Both the position numbers and the translations under genes were made by a program. From NCBI GenBank assembly GCA_027946555.1, contig JAPEVC010000135.1, forward strand, positions 36,038 through 100,037: a stretch of DNA of 64,000 nucleotides. Direction: 5' to 3'. A model generated the notes under the pieces. The model did no database searches, had not been told where the DNA came from, and worked only from the letters and a program-made list of their open reading frames with translations. Below are positions 33,651-45,982 of the stretch, piece after piece; position 1 is the stretch's first letter; every line of letters starts with the position of its first letter. The stretch comes from Gnomoniopsis sp. IMI 355080 (Eukaryota; Ascomycota; Sordariomycetes; Diaporthales; Gnomoniaceae).

Positions 33651-35230
33651 CACGATGTTCTAAAGGCCTAGATAGTAAGGTCACTGTCCTTGAAATGCAT
33701 TTGTGCACAGGTTCCCTGCGCACAGGCGATTACGTATGTTACGGTACCTTCCAAGATCACCGAGCGCCGGCAAAGGAGCTTTGTGTGGATAGGAAAGAAA
33801 GGCATGTTCGAGCGGGCTTTTATCCGCGCAATTTTGGATTCTCCCGTTGATCGTGCCGATCAACCCATGAGAATAAAAATGTTTGATATATGTTTATGTA
33901 TGCAGGTGTATATCGATGTATGCAGCGGGAATTATCCTTGTTAATCCGCTGATAGACACTCGTTACAACCCTGCTTCCACCTCAACCAAAGAAGTTTTAG
34001 AGAACACACCATGTAACGCCAAACGGCTGGAAACAATTTAAAACATGACGTTTAAACGACTTAGTCCACTTGCAGCAGCTTGGACCAAATTTCACGCGCG
34101 GTGGACCTTGGGGGACGGGGTCTCGTTAGCTTTGTAAGGCTCCATAACACCTGCCTTTTTGCAAGGACAAGTGGGTCAAGCACATACTATACATACCCAG
34201 ATTGTGTGGGCCTTGTAGCCGTGCAGCCGTGCAGCCGTGATAGCATTTGCTATCTTCGTCGCAGTGGATTCTTGAGACTTTGAGCGCGAAGTGATGTTGA
34301 TATCACCTCGCGATTAAATCCACTTTATACACCTAATACCTATGGATGACTGTTTTTGTACTCTAGTGAACAGGATGTCTCTCCACACATGCCAATGTTC
34401 CGTTCCCTCTCCGCAAGGTCCATTTTCACTACCCTAGGGTAATCGAGAGAAATAGATTTCGAGTTGCATTCACGATCGTTTGGCGTCAGTAGGTAACGGG
34501 CCCTTTTCAGCCTCCACAATGCAATTCTTGACCACCAAGCAAATCATCCATCGGGACGCGTCCATTCAACCCCGATGGTTCCTTCAAAATTATCGCGAGG
34601 AAAAAAGCCCGGAAGATCAAATTGCGAAGCTTTCGAACGATTACCCTCCAATTGAGGGTCCTCTCGGGTCTGAAGCTGACGTCCGCAGTTGCCTTTTTAG
34701 GAACAAGGTGTGCGCATCTCTCGAGGCTGCTCCACCCAAGGCAAGCTCGCAGAAATTTTACAACATGTCACGGACAATTCCATTAATCTCAATGTAACTT
34801 CAATGTAACTCCACGGAATTGAATATGAGCACCAAACGCTCGCAAAGAAAAACTCGGCATTAGAATTTGCCGGGGTAGGTAGGTAAGTGATGGGCTGAAA
34901 GAACACTGCGGTCTAGCATACCTAGTTGTGCCTACACTTATTAGATAGATGTAAAATACGACGTACTTGTATTATTCATCAAGTACACGAGGGTATAAAT
35001 CTTCAAATTCCATATTGAATAGGGCTCTCATAGAAGGGTATTTTCCAAATCCAAGGTATCTTCAATACTCTCCGAAGCTGCTCAATTTTGACCGGGCACT
35101 TTGTCCGCAAACTCCACCGTCTTCTGAAATCCGGGACCCACCGACAGGCGTGGATACTTATCAACCGGCAGCTGATGGAGTTATCCGTGGTAGCAAGTGG
35201 GTGACCATAGGATATCGTTCCGGTATCGAG

Positions 35231-35296
35231 AATGCTCACATTGACATGGGAGAATGATGACATAGACATGGGAAAATGCTCACATAGATATGGGAC
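35231..35296. repeat. Three-copy 22-bp tandem repeat
   Basis: Three adjacent 22-bp units start at 35231, 35253 and 35275, each of the form AATG-x-T-x-ACAT-x-GA-x-ATGGGA. They differ from one another at a few positions. No coding context. Confidence 0.75.
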
Positions 35297-37205
35297 ATTG
35301 CAACGGTAGTCATACAAGCGTGGAACCCGTGGTGGGCCCCTATGTACCATAACATCTATCACAAGTCGCAAAATCATTCGCTACCACAATAATCTGAAAG
35401 TGTATATTGTGCCAAGAAACGGGCAGAACGGCACGGCAAACCTTGCAAGTGGCTAATTCTGGCCCAAAACCTTATAGTGACAATGATATATGAAGGTTAT
35501 TCAGCGGGTCCTTGTGTGACCAGTGGGCAAATTCTGGTGGGTGGTAGACCTGCGTATCGTGTATGATGAAACCCGTGGAATATGCAGGTGGCTAAACGTA
35601 TTCCCAGTCACAGAGGATTGAAACCCGATAGAGCGCTTTGAGTGGGATGGTGAGGTATCGCGGACGAGACACTCGATTTGGCTTACTTTCAGCGAGTAAA
35701 CGAGCTCTGAGTCGAATGTTGAGCTGCGACCTGCATCAAGAAGAGATTGCGACTGATTATAGGTAGGTAGTGGTATTCAACTTGACAGCTGTCTATCCAC
35801 TGACGTCGCGGACCGGGTTTTCGAGTGTGTACTCGGAATTCCCGAAGGCAGAGTCTTGGTATTCTTTGGTTTCTTCCTTCATAAAATTGTAATGAAAGCG
35901 CTCGTTCTGAACCACAGAGCCTTGAGGCGGTCACACAATGGCATGCAGATTTTGGAGTTAGTGTTGAGGTCATTGCTCTAGAAATAAAATACTCCTATTG
36001 TGTCCGCGATAATTGAGCAGTGTTCAAGGCGATCATTGGTCGTCCTCTATACCTTGATCTCCATCCAAGCCATGTCAGGCCATGCAACCTCCTAACTCTA
36101 ACCCCCATGACATATTGATAGCAGATTACCTTGTTGCTTTTATGCAACAGGTCACGTATCCATATGTTCTGCCGCATCGCGCCATTATAGTTTACGTTTA
36201 TCATCTGCCTGACCAATTGTCGTCCATCTTGGCACACGATCGAAGCTGGAGCGTGAGCTTCCTTGGCCTATCGTTGCCAGGTGCGTGTGTGCTCTTTTGA
36301 TATCCTCCTTTCACATCCTGGCGTAATGACCAGCAAGTTACCTAGTTAGCAAGCCGAGCACGTCTCCGATCATCAGTCGACAGAACATGGAAACATGTCC
36401 ATTGTATAGCGGTTGTAAGCACATCATAGCTGAAACCGAACTTTACATAGTTGTCTTTGGCAATTAGAGTGCCCAGGTGTGAATGTAGATTTACTATTAA
36501 GGCAATGTTATCGTGCAGCACCCATGGACACAATGACGCTATGCGAACATGGCGGATGGAGCCGCATGAAAACAATTACCTAGGTAGTAAACAGACAGGG
36601 AAATGAATCCAAAAGCTCGACAGACTTTCAATTCTCGCCTTGGATTTTCTAGTGCTGTTTTGTGGGTGAGAAGATGGTCTGATCCATTCCTGCTAAGCCG
36701 CCCTCATCGTCTGCAAAGCCCGCAGGGAGTCTATTGAATTAATTCGACTGATAATGTATATGCATTGGAAGGAAGATACAAGTGTTGGTGAATTGCAATG
36801 GACCGTATTTTTGAATCGTCAGCCCTCGAATTCATTTCGTATTTTTTATGTTTTGAACTATGAGGGTCAACAAGATCACCGGCGAGGCTTGATCGCGCCC
36901 ATCGGAGCTCCTGCATCGGTCATCAAACTCGGGGCCCCGTACTGCCGTCTTACTTACTCCGCTCCTTCCTCGGAAGGCCGGTCTGACTGCATACCTTTTC
37001 AAGATACAGAATCGAACGATAGCTTAGCTCAGACAGCATCCAGAAAATGAGTCTTCGGTGAGCAATGAGCCAATACCTCGGTGACCTATTTTCAAAGGTA
37101 TATCTTCGGCCCCTCATTTCCTTCTGCTTTCTACCTAGGTATCCATTTTCCCGCTTACCCACTTAAGGAACCCAACCAATTTGGCATCCGCCCCAGCCTA
37201 CTATC

Positions 37206-38053
37206 ATGTCTATGTACCCTGTATTCTACTTTCCCCTCCAAACACCTATCTTCAACGACAAGGTGAAACTTGTCCCTTTTGATACAGGTGAGTTGAAATC
37301 AAGCCAAAGCGACGGTATCCAGCTGTCACTAGATACAAAGTTCGCAGCTGACAACGTTTCCTAGATCTTCACAGTCACGCCTTCGTCAGCCAAACATGGT
37401 CTCATCCAGAACTTTTCGCTCATATGCCTAGCGGGTACTTCGATTCAGTCGACAAGTTCAACTCTTTGATCACGCAACCTGGCAGCGTCTTGTCCTGTTC
37501 CAACCCGGGAACTTTCCTATTCGCCATTATCGATTGCACCCGGGAATCGTCACCCGAGGATGAGCAGGGTGAGATCGCGGGAATCATAGGCTACCTCAAT
37601 GCCTCCAAGAGTCATCTGAGTGTCGAGATTGGCCCGGTCATCATCCTGCCCAAATATCAACAAACACACGTCACGTCTAACGCGGTGGGACTGCTGTTGC
37701 AAACGGCGTATGCACCTCCAGAAGAAGGTGGCTTGGGCTTGGTGAGGACGGAATGGATGTGCAATGCCACTAATGTTGCCAGTATGAAGGTTGCAGAAAA
37801 AATGGGATACCAGAAAGTTGGCGTGATTGCGTACCACATGAAATTCCCTTTGGGAAAGACCATGGGGAAGATGGGCAATGAAAGGGCGCTGCCACCTGGC
37901 AGTGATCCGAACGACATGTGGAGAGACACGGTTTTGTATTCCCTAAGCTGGGATGTCTGGGAGACTGAAGCTCGAAGCAAGACTGAAGTAGCAATGGCTC
38001 GAGAGCATCCATCCAAGCTAAGAATCAAGTCAGGCAATGTCATCGAGGCCTAA
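37206..38053 (+). CDS. GNAT (RimJ/RimL-type) N-acetyltransferase
   Basis: Two exons, 37206-37287 and 37365-38053, give 256 aa; the intron has a GTGAGT donor and GCTGAC branch site. The product looks like the RimJ/RimL branch of the GNAT fold, which moves an acetyl group from acetyl-CoA to an amine. Seen in order are N-terminal FNDKVKLVPFDTDLHSHAFV, the strand GEIAGIIGYLNAS, SVEIGPVIILPKYQQTHVTS as the beta-4/alpha-3 acetyl-CoA-binding turn, and EWMCNATNVASMKVAEKMGY, the conserved N-x2-S-x3-A-E-K-x-G-F/Y. The substrate is unknown. The first exon encodes only 27 residues. Confidence 0.85.
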
Positions 38054-38109
38054 GCAGGACGAGAACAGTAGTAGTTCAAAGCGTAGACTGGCCTTCAATA
38101 AGGCTTACC

Positions 38110-39021
38110 TGAAGACCGACCAGAATAAAGCCAGTACTTCTAACCTTGCGCGAAAGAGATTATTGTTTGGACAGTAACACATGCGCTGCTGTCAAGGGTT
38201 ATACGCCGGTATAAAATATTGATTGAATGGCGTCTTGGCGGGAAGCTGCTTACACGTCTCGCCAGCAGTAAAGTTGCGCACCATTGAAGGGACGTTATTG
38301 CAAATTAAGGCGACTAGCCATATTATATAGTTCCAGGCGGCGCGGCGTAACAGGCTGATGGCGGTGCTGGGGAGAAGCCGCACAAAAACAGTGGACTTGC
38401 TGTCCGCCTGCGGCATAGGTATCGAAACGATATACCTAGGAAGGTGAACGTTGCAGCATGGTGACTTGCTTGGCGCCGTTCTTCACTAAAGCTGGGAGCA
38501 CAGTAATGGCCGTGGCGCCGCTGCCAATGAGCACAATTTTCTTGCCTGAGAAATCATAGTCTTCCGGCCAGAATTTTGGATGAATCACTTCCCCCTGAAA
38601 GTTCTCGATGTTTGGAATATTGGCTGGAAAAGGCGTGCGGTAGTCAAACAGGCCATGGCTCATGATAAGCCACTTGGTAATGTAGGCCTTGGATTTGCTG
38701 TCGTGTTCCACCTGAACCATCCATTCTTGCATTTCAGACGACCAATTCGCTTTGACGGCTCGATGCCTGAAGTTCATACATTTGTGTAAAACATGCGTCG
38801 ACACACAATCGTGTAAATACGACAGGATTTCGTCTCCGTTACCGAGAAGGTTGCCTCGCGATGGGTGCCAGGCGAAGCCAAACGTATACATATCCGAGTC
38901 GGAGCTTGATGCCCGCTATACCAGCTCCAATGATGAGGACATCGTAATTGTTGGGCTCCCGGGCAGCTGGCGGCGCAGACGCTGTGGCCGTGTCAGCATT
39001 TGCCTGTCGTTGGCGCGGCAT
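38110..39021 (-). pseudogene. Decayed flavin-containing monooxygenase (Baeyer-Villiger type)
   Basis: The 5' end is intact: a leader then YDVLIIGAGIAGI, the FAD-binding GxGxxG. Near 38901-38908 the text jumps, in another frame, to SSDSDMYTFGFAWHPSRGN, which in full-length relatives lies about 40-50 residues further on. No GT..AG pair explains the gap, so this is a deletion. The frame continues through the NADP-binding IVLIGSGATAITVLPAL and VTMLQRSPS, then hits a stop. It resumes after a small frameshift near 38430 (a CCTAGG motif), runs through KQLPAKTPFNQYFIPAYNP, and meets TGA where relatives have Trp, followed by QQRMCYCPN. Only about half of the usual length is left. The product cannot be functional. 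Confidence 0.8.
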
Positions 39022-39397
39022 TACTCAACAACACACGTCTCTCGACGGTTGCGATAGTAAGGTATGAAGATTGCTGTCTAGGAGCAGCTCAAGGCCTGGC
39101 ATACCAACGTGGTCCTGCAAATACCCGATTTTGGATAAAGTGCAAATTACAGGAAACTACGAAATGCGGTTGGGGCGCGGCGCAGTGCGGCGCTGTGTTG
39201 CACTCTGCGGCACAGCGTTGCGAGCCACCGAGGTACGGCGCAGCCCGCAGGCATTCGCGTGTTCATCTTCGAGTGGACAACCCTTCGAGAATTTGTTGTT
39301 AAGCTACCGCGCTAGAGAAATGTGATTGATCCTACGCAGTGTAGATCTGTGTTTCTGGGCCATCAGAGCTGGTGTATAGCTGAAATATCTTGCATGA
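39022..39397. other. Intergenic
   Basis: No gene recognised; includes a GCGC-rich patch around 39175-39250. Confidence 0.35.
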
Positions 39398-39887
39398 TCA
39401 AAAGCATTCTGCACTAAGTGACAAATCACCCAGATCTAGCTGCTCTATCGGTGCGAGAAAACAGCAAACCAAAAACAGAAACGCGTCGTTCGGCCCAGTA
39501 GAGAGGTCTTTGGTAACCGTGCACCGGCCCTTGATACACAATTTCATCAGTATTACCCATGACAAATAGTGTTGAGAAAGCATAAGCTGGTCTTACTTCG
39601 TGCTCGCCTCCTGTGTCGACGATACCTTCTGTGCAGCATTCGGTGGTAGTCTTGGCGTCCCGAGACACAGGCAAATTCCCGCTGTCGAAAAAGTCACCAA
39701 GCAAAGAAGGGTCCAACTGTTGACACTCGCAATGACGTTGGACAAGTAGCCCATGTGCTTCGGCTTCTCTAATGTTCAATGTTGACATTAGCGGACGTTT
39801 GGTCGCGACCCACAGGTATGTTGATGCTGTTACTTACTGTGTGTATAAAAGCACGAAGCTACACAAAAGCGCTGACACAAGTCTCAT
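39398..39887 (-). CDS. Small secreted cysteine-rich protein (effector-like)
   Basis: Three short exons, 39838-39887, 39597-39768 and 39398-39529, give 117 aa. Both introns (69 and 67 nt) have strong donors (GTAAGT, GTAAGA) and branch sites (GCTAATG, TACTGATG), and the phases match. The N-terminus MRLVSALLCSFVLLYTQ is a signal peptide that ends near the first splice. The mature part of about 100 residues has eight cysteines: HCEC, TECC, GRC, FLVCC and ECF, that is C-x-C ... CC ... C ... CC ... C. This paired pattern is common in disulfide-rich secreted fungal proteins. The fragments look meaningless as isolated frames. No family is recognised; an effector or antimicrobial role is inference. 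It sits in a gene-poor stretch. Confidence 0.6.
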
Positions 39888-42800
39888 GTTGACGTAAATG
39901 AATTGTGGTGGTAATTGGAGTAAAAAAAAAAAAAAAAGGGAAGTCTGAAAGCGTGTCGAATTGTTGCTGGTATGGAATCTATTTACAGAGAATGCGAATG
40001 GCCCAGAGAGTTTCGAAATGCGGACGTTGGAGTTAGAAGCAATACATTGGTACCAACTTCCCAATTGTTTGACAGTTACAGCTTCTTTCCTGTGAATGTC
40101 TCCAAGACCTCAGACGATCGATATGAAGTCACTTTCTCACAGTCTGGAGACAGGACTGACTTCAAGAAATGCACATGGCCATTATGTTGCATCAAAACAA
40201 CCAAATAGTAGTGACAAGGAGCTTGATCACTGACAGGTTCAGCGACATGGCTTAAATCAACTTCCTGTTCTCTCATACATACATTTGATCCCATGGAGGA
40301 TGTGATCGGATGGGCAGGCATTGATGTTAATCAAACGCAAGTTTATTTCGAACCCAAAGTTGGAGGCCCTTCAGCTGCACGATGACAGGTACCTAGGTAG
40401 CCGCAATTATTCGAGGTGGCGTCAGAATAGTCGGAGCGATCTTGATGATTGTCAGGCGATTACTGATCACATTCTCTCGGGTCAGTTAGCTTCCTTAGCT
40501 GAGGATTTCCTGTAGCCTCATGAGAGCTGAGTAGGTCCAAGAAAGGGCTTCCACCTGGACCAGGTGAATGGATGGATTGCTGTGTGGCTTTCTCCTGAGA
40601 AAGCAAGTTTTATGGATGGCAAATACATGAACGTGAACTGGAACGTGAATGACCTGGATGAGAGGCGAGAAGATGTTCAGAAGAAGGACCTGTTGCAACT
40701 TGATTTGCGAAGAATTTTTGGGCTTAAAACAGTTCCAAGATGAGTGAACTAGTGGGTACCTAGGTAACGGTTGGCTCAGCGTAATGGATTGCAGCAGTCC
40801 AAAAGGTCACCTAGATAGATGTCAGAATATCCCTGACTAATGACGATTTCACAGGTGGTATGGAGCTGGCGCGGATCGATTTACAGTGGCAAATTATACA
40901 TGAAATGTCGTCGTCTTGTCAGTTGTAACTCAAAATGATGGGCGATTACTTCAGTCAATCAAGATACATTTTACCTGATGTAGTTCATTTTCACTGTCAG
41001 GCCGTAGATGCCGGGTAGTCTAGTCTATATGAAAGGTCTATCCAGCAATGAAGATGTCTAGTGGGATCAGAGTTAAGAACGTCCATTTATTAAAGCCTGG
41101 AAATTTAGGTCAACCTTTAGTTGCTGCTGTACGGACGTACTATACTCCTAATACAACCACTACAGGAGGTACGTACCGTGTACGCAGCTCCACTATGCCA
41201 AATTGAGTGACCCTAGCATATTTAGGAATGCTGGACTACGCGGGCCGCTGCACGTTCCCACGTGGTCGGCACGGGGGTGGGGAATTAGCAGCTGTTGCTG
41301 ACATTGTGACGATGAACTGCTTAGGCGAAACAAATAACAAGAGGAAGACAGATATGTCGAATGACAGGATGTACGGAGCTTCTACCAGGATCGAAACGAT
41401 AACCTCCTGCATCGACTTGTGCAGCGCAAAGCAGCAATTCCACCGCCCAGACCAGGAAGCCGTCAAATTCACGACCTCATATGCATGATTCTATCGTGGC
41501 CCCCCACGACGGCAACCTCAGCTAAACCGGATACGACAATTCAGCAGCCTTTATAACCTTCGTGTCACATCCAAAAGTGAAGTAGATACGGATTGCAGGA
41601 CTGCATCCTAATCTTATAATGACTGCCTCCATAGTGAGCCTTTCCTCGTGAAAGTCAATGACTCAATACTGAAGAGCCGACAGCTGCCGACTTCAAGCTA
41701 ACAGCTTCTAAGGTGTGTGAGGTGTACTCACAGGAAAACATACAATCAAGATAAACGCGGCATTCGAAAACCACCGGTCGTAGAAGCGAATATACAATGC
41801 GCCGAGAGAATAAAGTCCCGTAGTCCACGGTGCCTGAAGTGCCTGTTATCTATATAGTAGCTGTCTGAACGGCCATCGCCGGACAGCCCTGAAAATCCAG
41901 AGGCTAACCAAGTTTATCCGGTGCCTAAGTGCATTCGCTTCCTTGCAGTGGGCGTATTGCCACAGACCATTGAGTGTCAGGCCAAATTACCATTGGCTTT
42001 TTGAAAAGTACATTACGCCTAGACTCTGCCATTGAACGTCAGTTTCACTCAGTTCCACGCCCATCGATGAGTGCTACCTTCCTATCGCAGTTCGCGTCGC
42101 GTGCTGTGGCTTGATGGGCTCACAATCTGTGTTTGCCGTGACATGGAATTTGGTCTCGACGGTCTGACCAGGCTGTGAGCGGTTGAACGGCAGACAAGAG
42201 GTGCGGTCAATTTAGACTTTCATGCTTCCCTGTCTGTAAGCCAGTCCGGAAGGGGTGAGCGCCTATATGCCGGGCTTATCCAGTCTTTGCGAGCCTTTCC
42301 TCGGACTGGAATTCCATGGCATATCTGCCTGTTTGAATGAGTGACTTTCATCTGTCCACAGTACGCGTAATATGACTGTATTTGATACAGGTCAGTGCGA
42401 GTTTGAAGGGGGTGGGATACGATAATAATGGATGGGTGCTGGTCAATGGGGGTCAATGGGGTCATAGCACCTTCGGAAGATATGCCCGGCAAGTACGTAC
42501 ACTGTACCATTTAGCTGGTAGCCCGGGTAGGCAAAAATTGGGGAATCACTGCTCTTCGTGAGTCGCGCTAAGGACCTGCGAGCTTTTTTCAATCGGCTTG
42601 GCGTTCTCTACCTAGCCTTCTTCAAAAGTACCAAGGTATTTATCCGCAGAACCCTGGCAGTAGGCATGAACAGAGAAGGATTACATCAACGATTGACAAT
42701 GCGTCTGCGTGCCAGTTCGCGATCCTGATCGCCTTGATTTCATGATGTTGCAAAATTCTGGTTGAGAGACGATCTTTAAAGCAAGCTGCCCGTATCTCCC

Positions 42801-43212
42801 CCGGGGCGGGGGCACTTGTCCGAATGTCATTCCTAGTCATTGCAATAATGTTAGGAGCTTTGACAGTAGAGAAGCATTGGAGGAGGAGACCTGACCTCAG
42901 ATATGACAAGCTCCTTGCCCCTGCTGTCTTATAAGATACGTTAAAAGCATATATGCTATAGGTGGCTGGCAACTAGCGTTGTATTGGGTAGTATAGCATC
43001 TCTGCTCGGACAGTAGCGCTTATCAAAAACAGAGTGCCACCGTCTCGTTGGTGTGCACATGAAAGAGCGGAGTTGCCTATATATTTCGAAAGTTTCTCGT
43101 TTATCAGTACTCAAGCCTATGCTGCATCTAACTGCATCACTGGCTGTGCTACATAGTTCACCAGTCGTCAAACCCTAGACAGCGTTGGAAGTCCAAAGGT
43201 ACTAATCTCACT
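39888..43212. other. Gene-poor 3.3-kb intergenic region
   Basis: No supportable gene. An A16 homopolymer lies at 39922-39937 in the promoter of the small secreted protein. Perfect TACCTAGGTA palindromes lie at 40390 and 40757. The right end is the sedolisin promoter. Confidence 0.4.
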
Positions 43213-45982
43213 ATGTTGTACCAACAAGTGATACCAATTCTCCTCGGGGCTTTGACGGCCAGCTCAGCCCTCGCAAGTCCTCTCGGTGGCGGTCTATCAG
43301 TCACTAAGAGGGATGTCCCCCGTTCTCACGTCCTTCACGAACGCCAGTTGCCACACTGGTCTCGTACTTGGGAGAAGAAGTCAAAGGTCAAGAAGTCCGC
43401 CCTCCTTCCCATGCGGATCGGATTGAGGCAAAATAATCTGCAGGAGGGCCACGACTTGCTGATGGATAGGTCGAACCCTGAATCTCCCAACTTTGGACAG
43501 CGCATGGACCCCCGCGAGGTCATCGAGTTTTTTGCTCCCCCAAAGGAGAGTGTTGAGGTTGTGCGGGATTGGCTCGTTGCCGGAGGAATCAATGTGACAC
43601 ATATCACACAGTCCGTCAACAAACAGGTCAGAAAACACGAGAGATCGCAAGTAGATACAAGCTGACAATCCGGACAGTGGATCCAATTTGATGCCACGGT
43701 CGCAGAAGTTGAGGAATTACTCTACACTGACTATTTTTGGTGGGAGCATGGTCCAACCGGAACCGAAAATGTTGCAGCTGAGTGAGTCTCGTGCTGTCGA
43801 ATTTGTCTCCAAGGACTACTTGGACGCAATTCCTGCTAATCCCGGGCTCTGCGCTGATATATATTGTAGAGAATACCACATACCGTTTGAAGTCCAGAAG
43901 CACGTGGACTACATCACTCCCGGTATTCGCCTCCGACCAGACCCAGGCCGTGTGCGACGTCTCAAACGTCAAGCAGATGGCGAAAAGCTGCGCAAGCGAA
44001 TGGTCAAGGCTATGAACACTGGGCTGGAAGTCATCGAAGCTTCCGGCTTGCCGCCATTGAACAGCAGCATATGCGATAGCTATGTGACTCAACAATGCAT
44101 TCGTACTCAATACAGCATACCCAAGGGCGACAAAGCAGCACCTGGAAATGAACTGGGAATATTTGAGTCTCTCGGTATAGCTCCTCCTTGTTGCTCATGG
44201 CAGTCATACAAAGCGAACATTCTGACAGACTTCACAGATGACCACTACGCCAAGGAGGATCTCGATGTGTTCTGGAGCACGCTCTATCCCGAAATCCCGA
44301 ATGGAACGTACCCCATCGAGAAGAATATCGACGGAGCATTTGGTGCCGCCAAGAATGTTACATCCGCTGGCGTTGAGTCGGACTTGGACTTCGAAGCAGC
44401 ACAGCCACTCATCTGGCCGCAAAAGACCGTCCTGTTCCAGACCGACGACGAGTTCTACGAGGTCAACGAAACATCCGCGAACACTCCCATTCGAGGTTTC
44501 TGGAATACATTTTACGATGCACTTGACGGCTCTTACTGCACCTACAGTGCATTTGGTGAGACCGGTAACTGCGTCCTCCCGGAGTGCCTCGATCCTGCGT
44601 ACCCGGATCCCAACCCGGGCGGTTACAAAGGGCAACTACAGTGCGGTGTATACGAGCCCACTAACGTTATCTCCATTTCTTATGGTACGTGTTTCCTCTC
44701 TTGGACGACGGATCATATGGTGAACTGTCCGAGCCCAACCAAGATAGGAGCCAACCTTGGAAATGTTGTGGAGACACTAACTTTTATCAGGAGGCGGAGA
44801 GTCTGACGTACCTGCTTTCTATACTAAGCGGAGGTGCAATGAGATTATGAAACTTGGCCTCCAGGGCGTAACCGTTGTAATTTCATCTGGTGATGATGGG
44901 GTGGGATCTTTCGAAGGCGACCCTACTGAGACCGGGTGTGCTGGTCCGAAAGAGAACATCTTTTTCCCAGCCAGCGACGCTAGCTGTCCGTACACTTTGG
45001 CTGTGGGATCGACGCAATTCATCAAGACTTCGGGCAATTCTTCGGTTCCAAAATACGTCGAGTCGTCGACAACCCGCTTTCCCTCTGGAGGCGGCTTTTC
45101 CAACTATTTCGACACACCGGACTACCAAACGAGTCAGGTAGCGACTTACTTCGACTCTGTCTCTCTGAATTTCACTGGCTACACGGATCCGGGTGTAAGT
45201 TTCTCGACGGTCGGAGATGGTGTTTGTAAGTAGCCCTCGGTTCATCGCTCACCTTACATTTTCGTCAGGACGGTGTAATATTCTTTGATGCTCTCAACAA
45301 GTCGATCAGAGAGACGCTCGGTTCACTAACGCAAACTTTAGACAGAATCGGTGGACGTGGCTACCCCGACGTGGCGGCCATTGGCGACTTTTACGTTGTG
45401 CGTGCTCAGGGCGTAAGTGTTATTTTCAAGTTCTGTTTCCCACATCCTCTAGCTGCATGATGTAGCTCACATGTTGACCCTTCGTGATTCTTCTCTGTTG
45501 GAATGGCCTTCTCTAGCATGGGGTTGCTCATGAGCCAACCCTAGTATTTAGTATACTGGTAACGTCCTGCTGATATAGACCACAGACTTTCGGAAGAGTA
45601 GGTGGTACCAGCCTGAGTGCACCGGTCGTGGCAGGCGTCATTACTCGAATCAACGAGGAGAGAATCGCAGTTGGCAAAGAACCTGTTGGGTTCCTTAATC
45701 CAACTCTGGCAAGTCTTACAAAAACTGTATGGAGCGTCCGGGGCGCCTGGCTAACGATTATGATAGTACTCCCACCCTGAGGTCTTCACAGATATCACGA
45801 ACGGGTCAAATCCGAATTGTGGGACAACGGGCTTTCTCGCTGCTCCAGGCTGGGATCCTGTATCCGGTCTCGGGTAAGTCATTGCATCTCCAATGTTATG
45901 CTGTATTGTTTTTGCTAATGTTCGACGCCAAAGAACGATTGTGTATCCTAAGCTCTTGGATCTGCTCATGAGCTTGCCCTAG
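43213..45982 (+). CDS. Sedolisin (S53) serine-carboxyl protease, tripeptidyl-peptidase-like
   Basis: Nine exons: 43213-43626, 43678-43781, 43870-44174, 44229-44684, 44791-45225, 45342-45412, 45586-45708, 45767-45873 and 45934-45982, giving 687 aa with every phase consistent. It has a signal peptide (MLYQQVIPILLGALTASSALA), then an activation prodomain with HDLLMDRSNPESPNFGQ and YHIPFEVQKHVDYITPGIRL. The catalytic domain has Glu and Asp in AGVESDLDFE, Asp in SSGDDGVG, and Ser in GGTSLSAPVVAG. The Ca2+ site is DITNGSNPNCGTTGFLAAPG with GWDPVSGLG. Such enzymes are acid-active secreted proteases releasing tripeptides or cutting internally. Intron 3 (54 nt) is in frame and stop-free. Intron 7 (45709-45766) uses GCAAGT as donor with a CTAAC branch; without it the conserved NPTL-YSHPEVF is broken. 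Confidence 0.93.

Larger units (their letters stand above)
33555..37205. other. Gene-poor 3.6-kb intergenic region
   Basis: No supportable gene. A 105-codon frame at 34480-34797 has no domain. Features are a TATA box of the GH13 gene, a three-copy 22-bp tandem repeat at 35231-35296, and two perfect TACCTAGGTA palindromes (36577 and 37132). Composition is more AT-rich than in gene regions. Confidence 0.45.

Noticed and set aside
34480..34797. 105-codon plus-strand frame
   Set aside because: No domain, signal peptide, introns or conserved-looking segments.
39100..39320. GCGC-rich patch suggesting a structured RNA
   Set aside because: No clear long inverted repeat found by eye.
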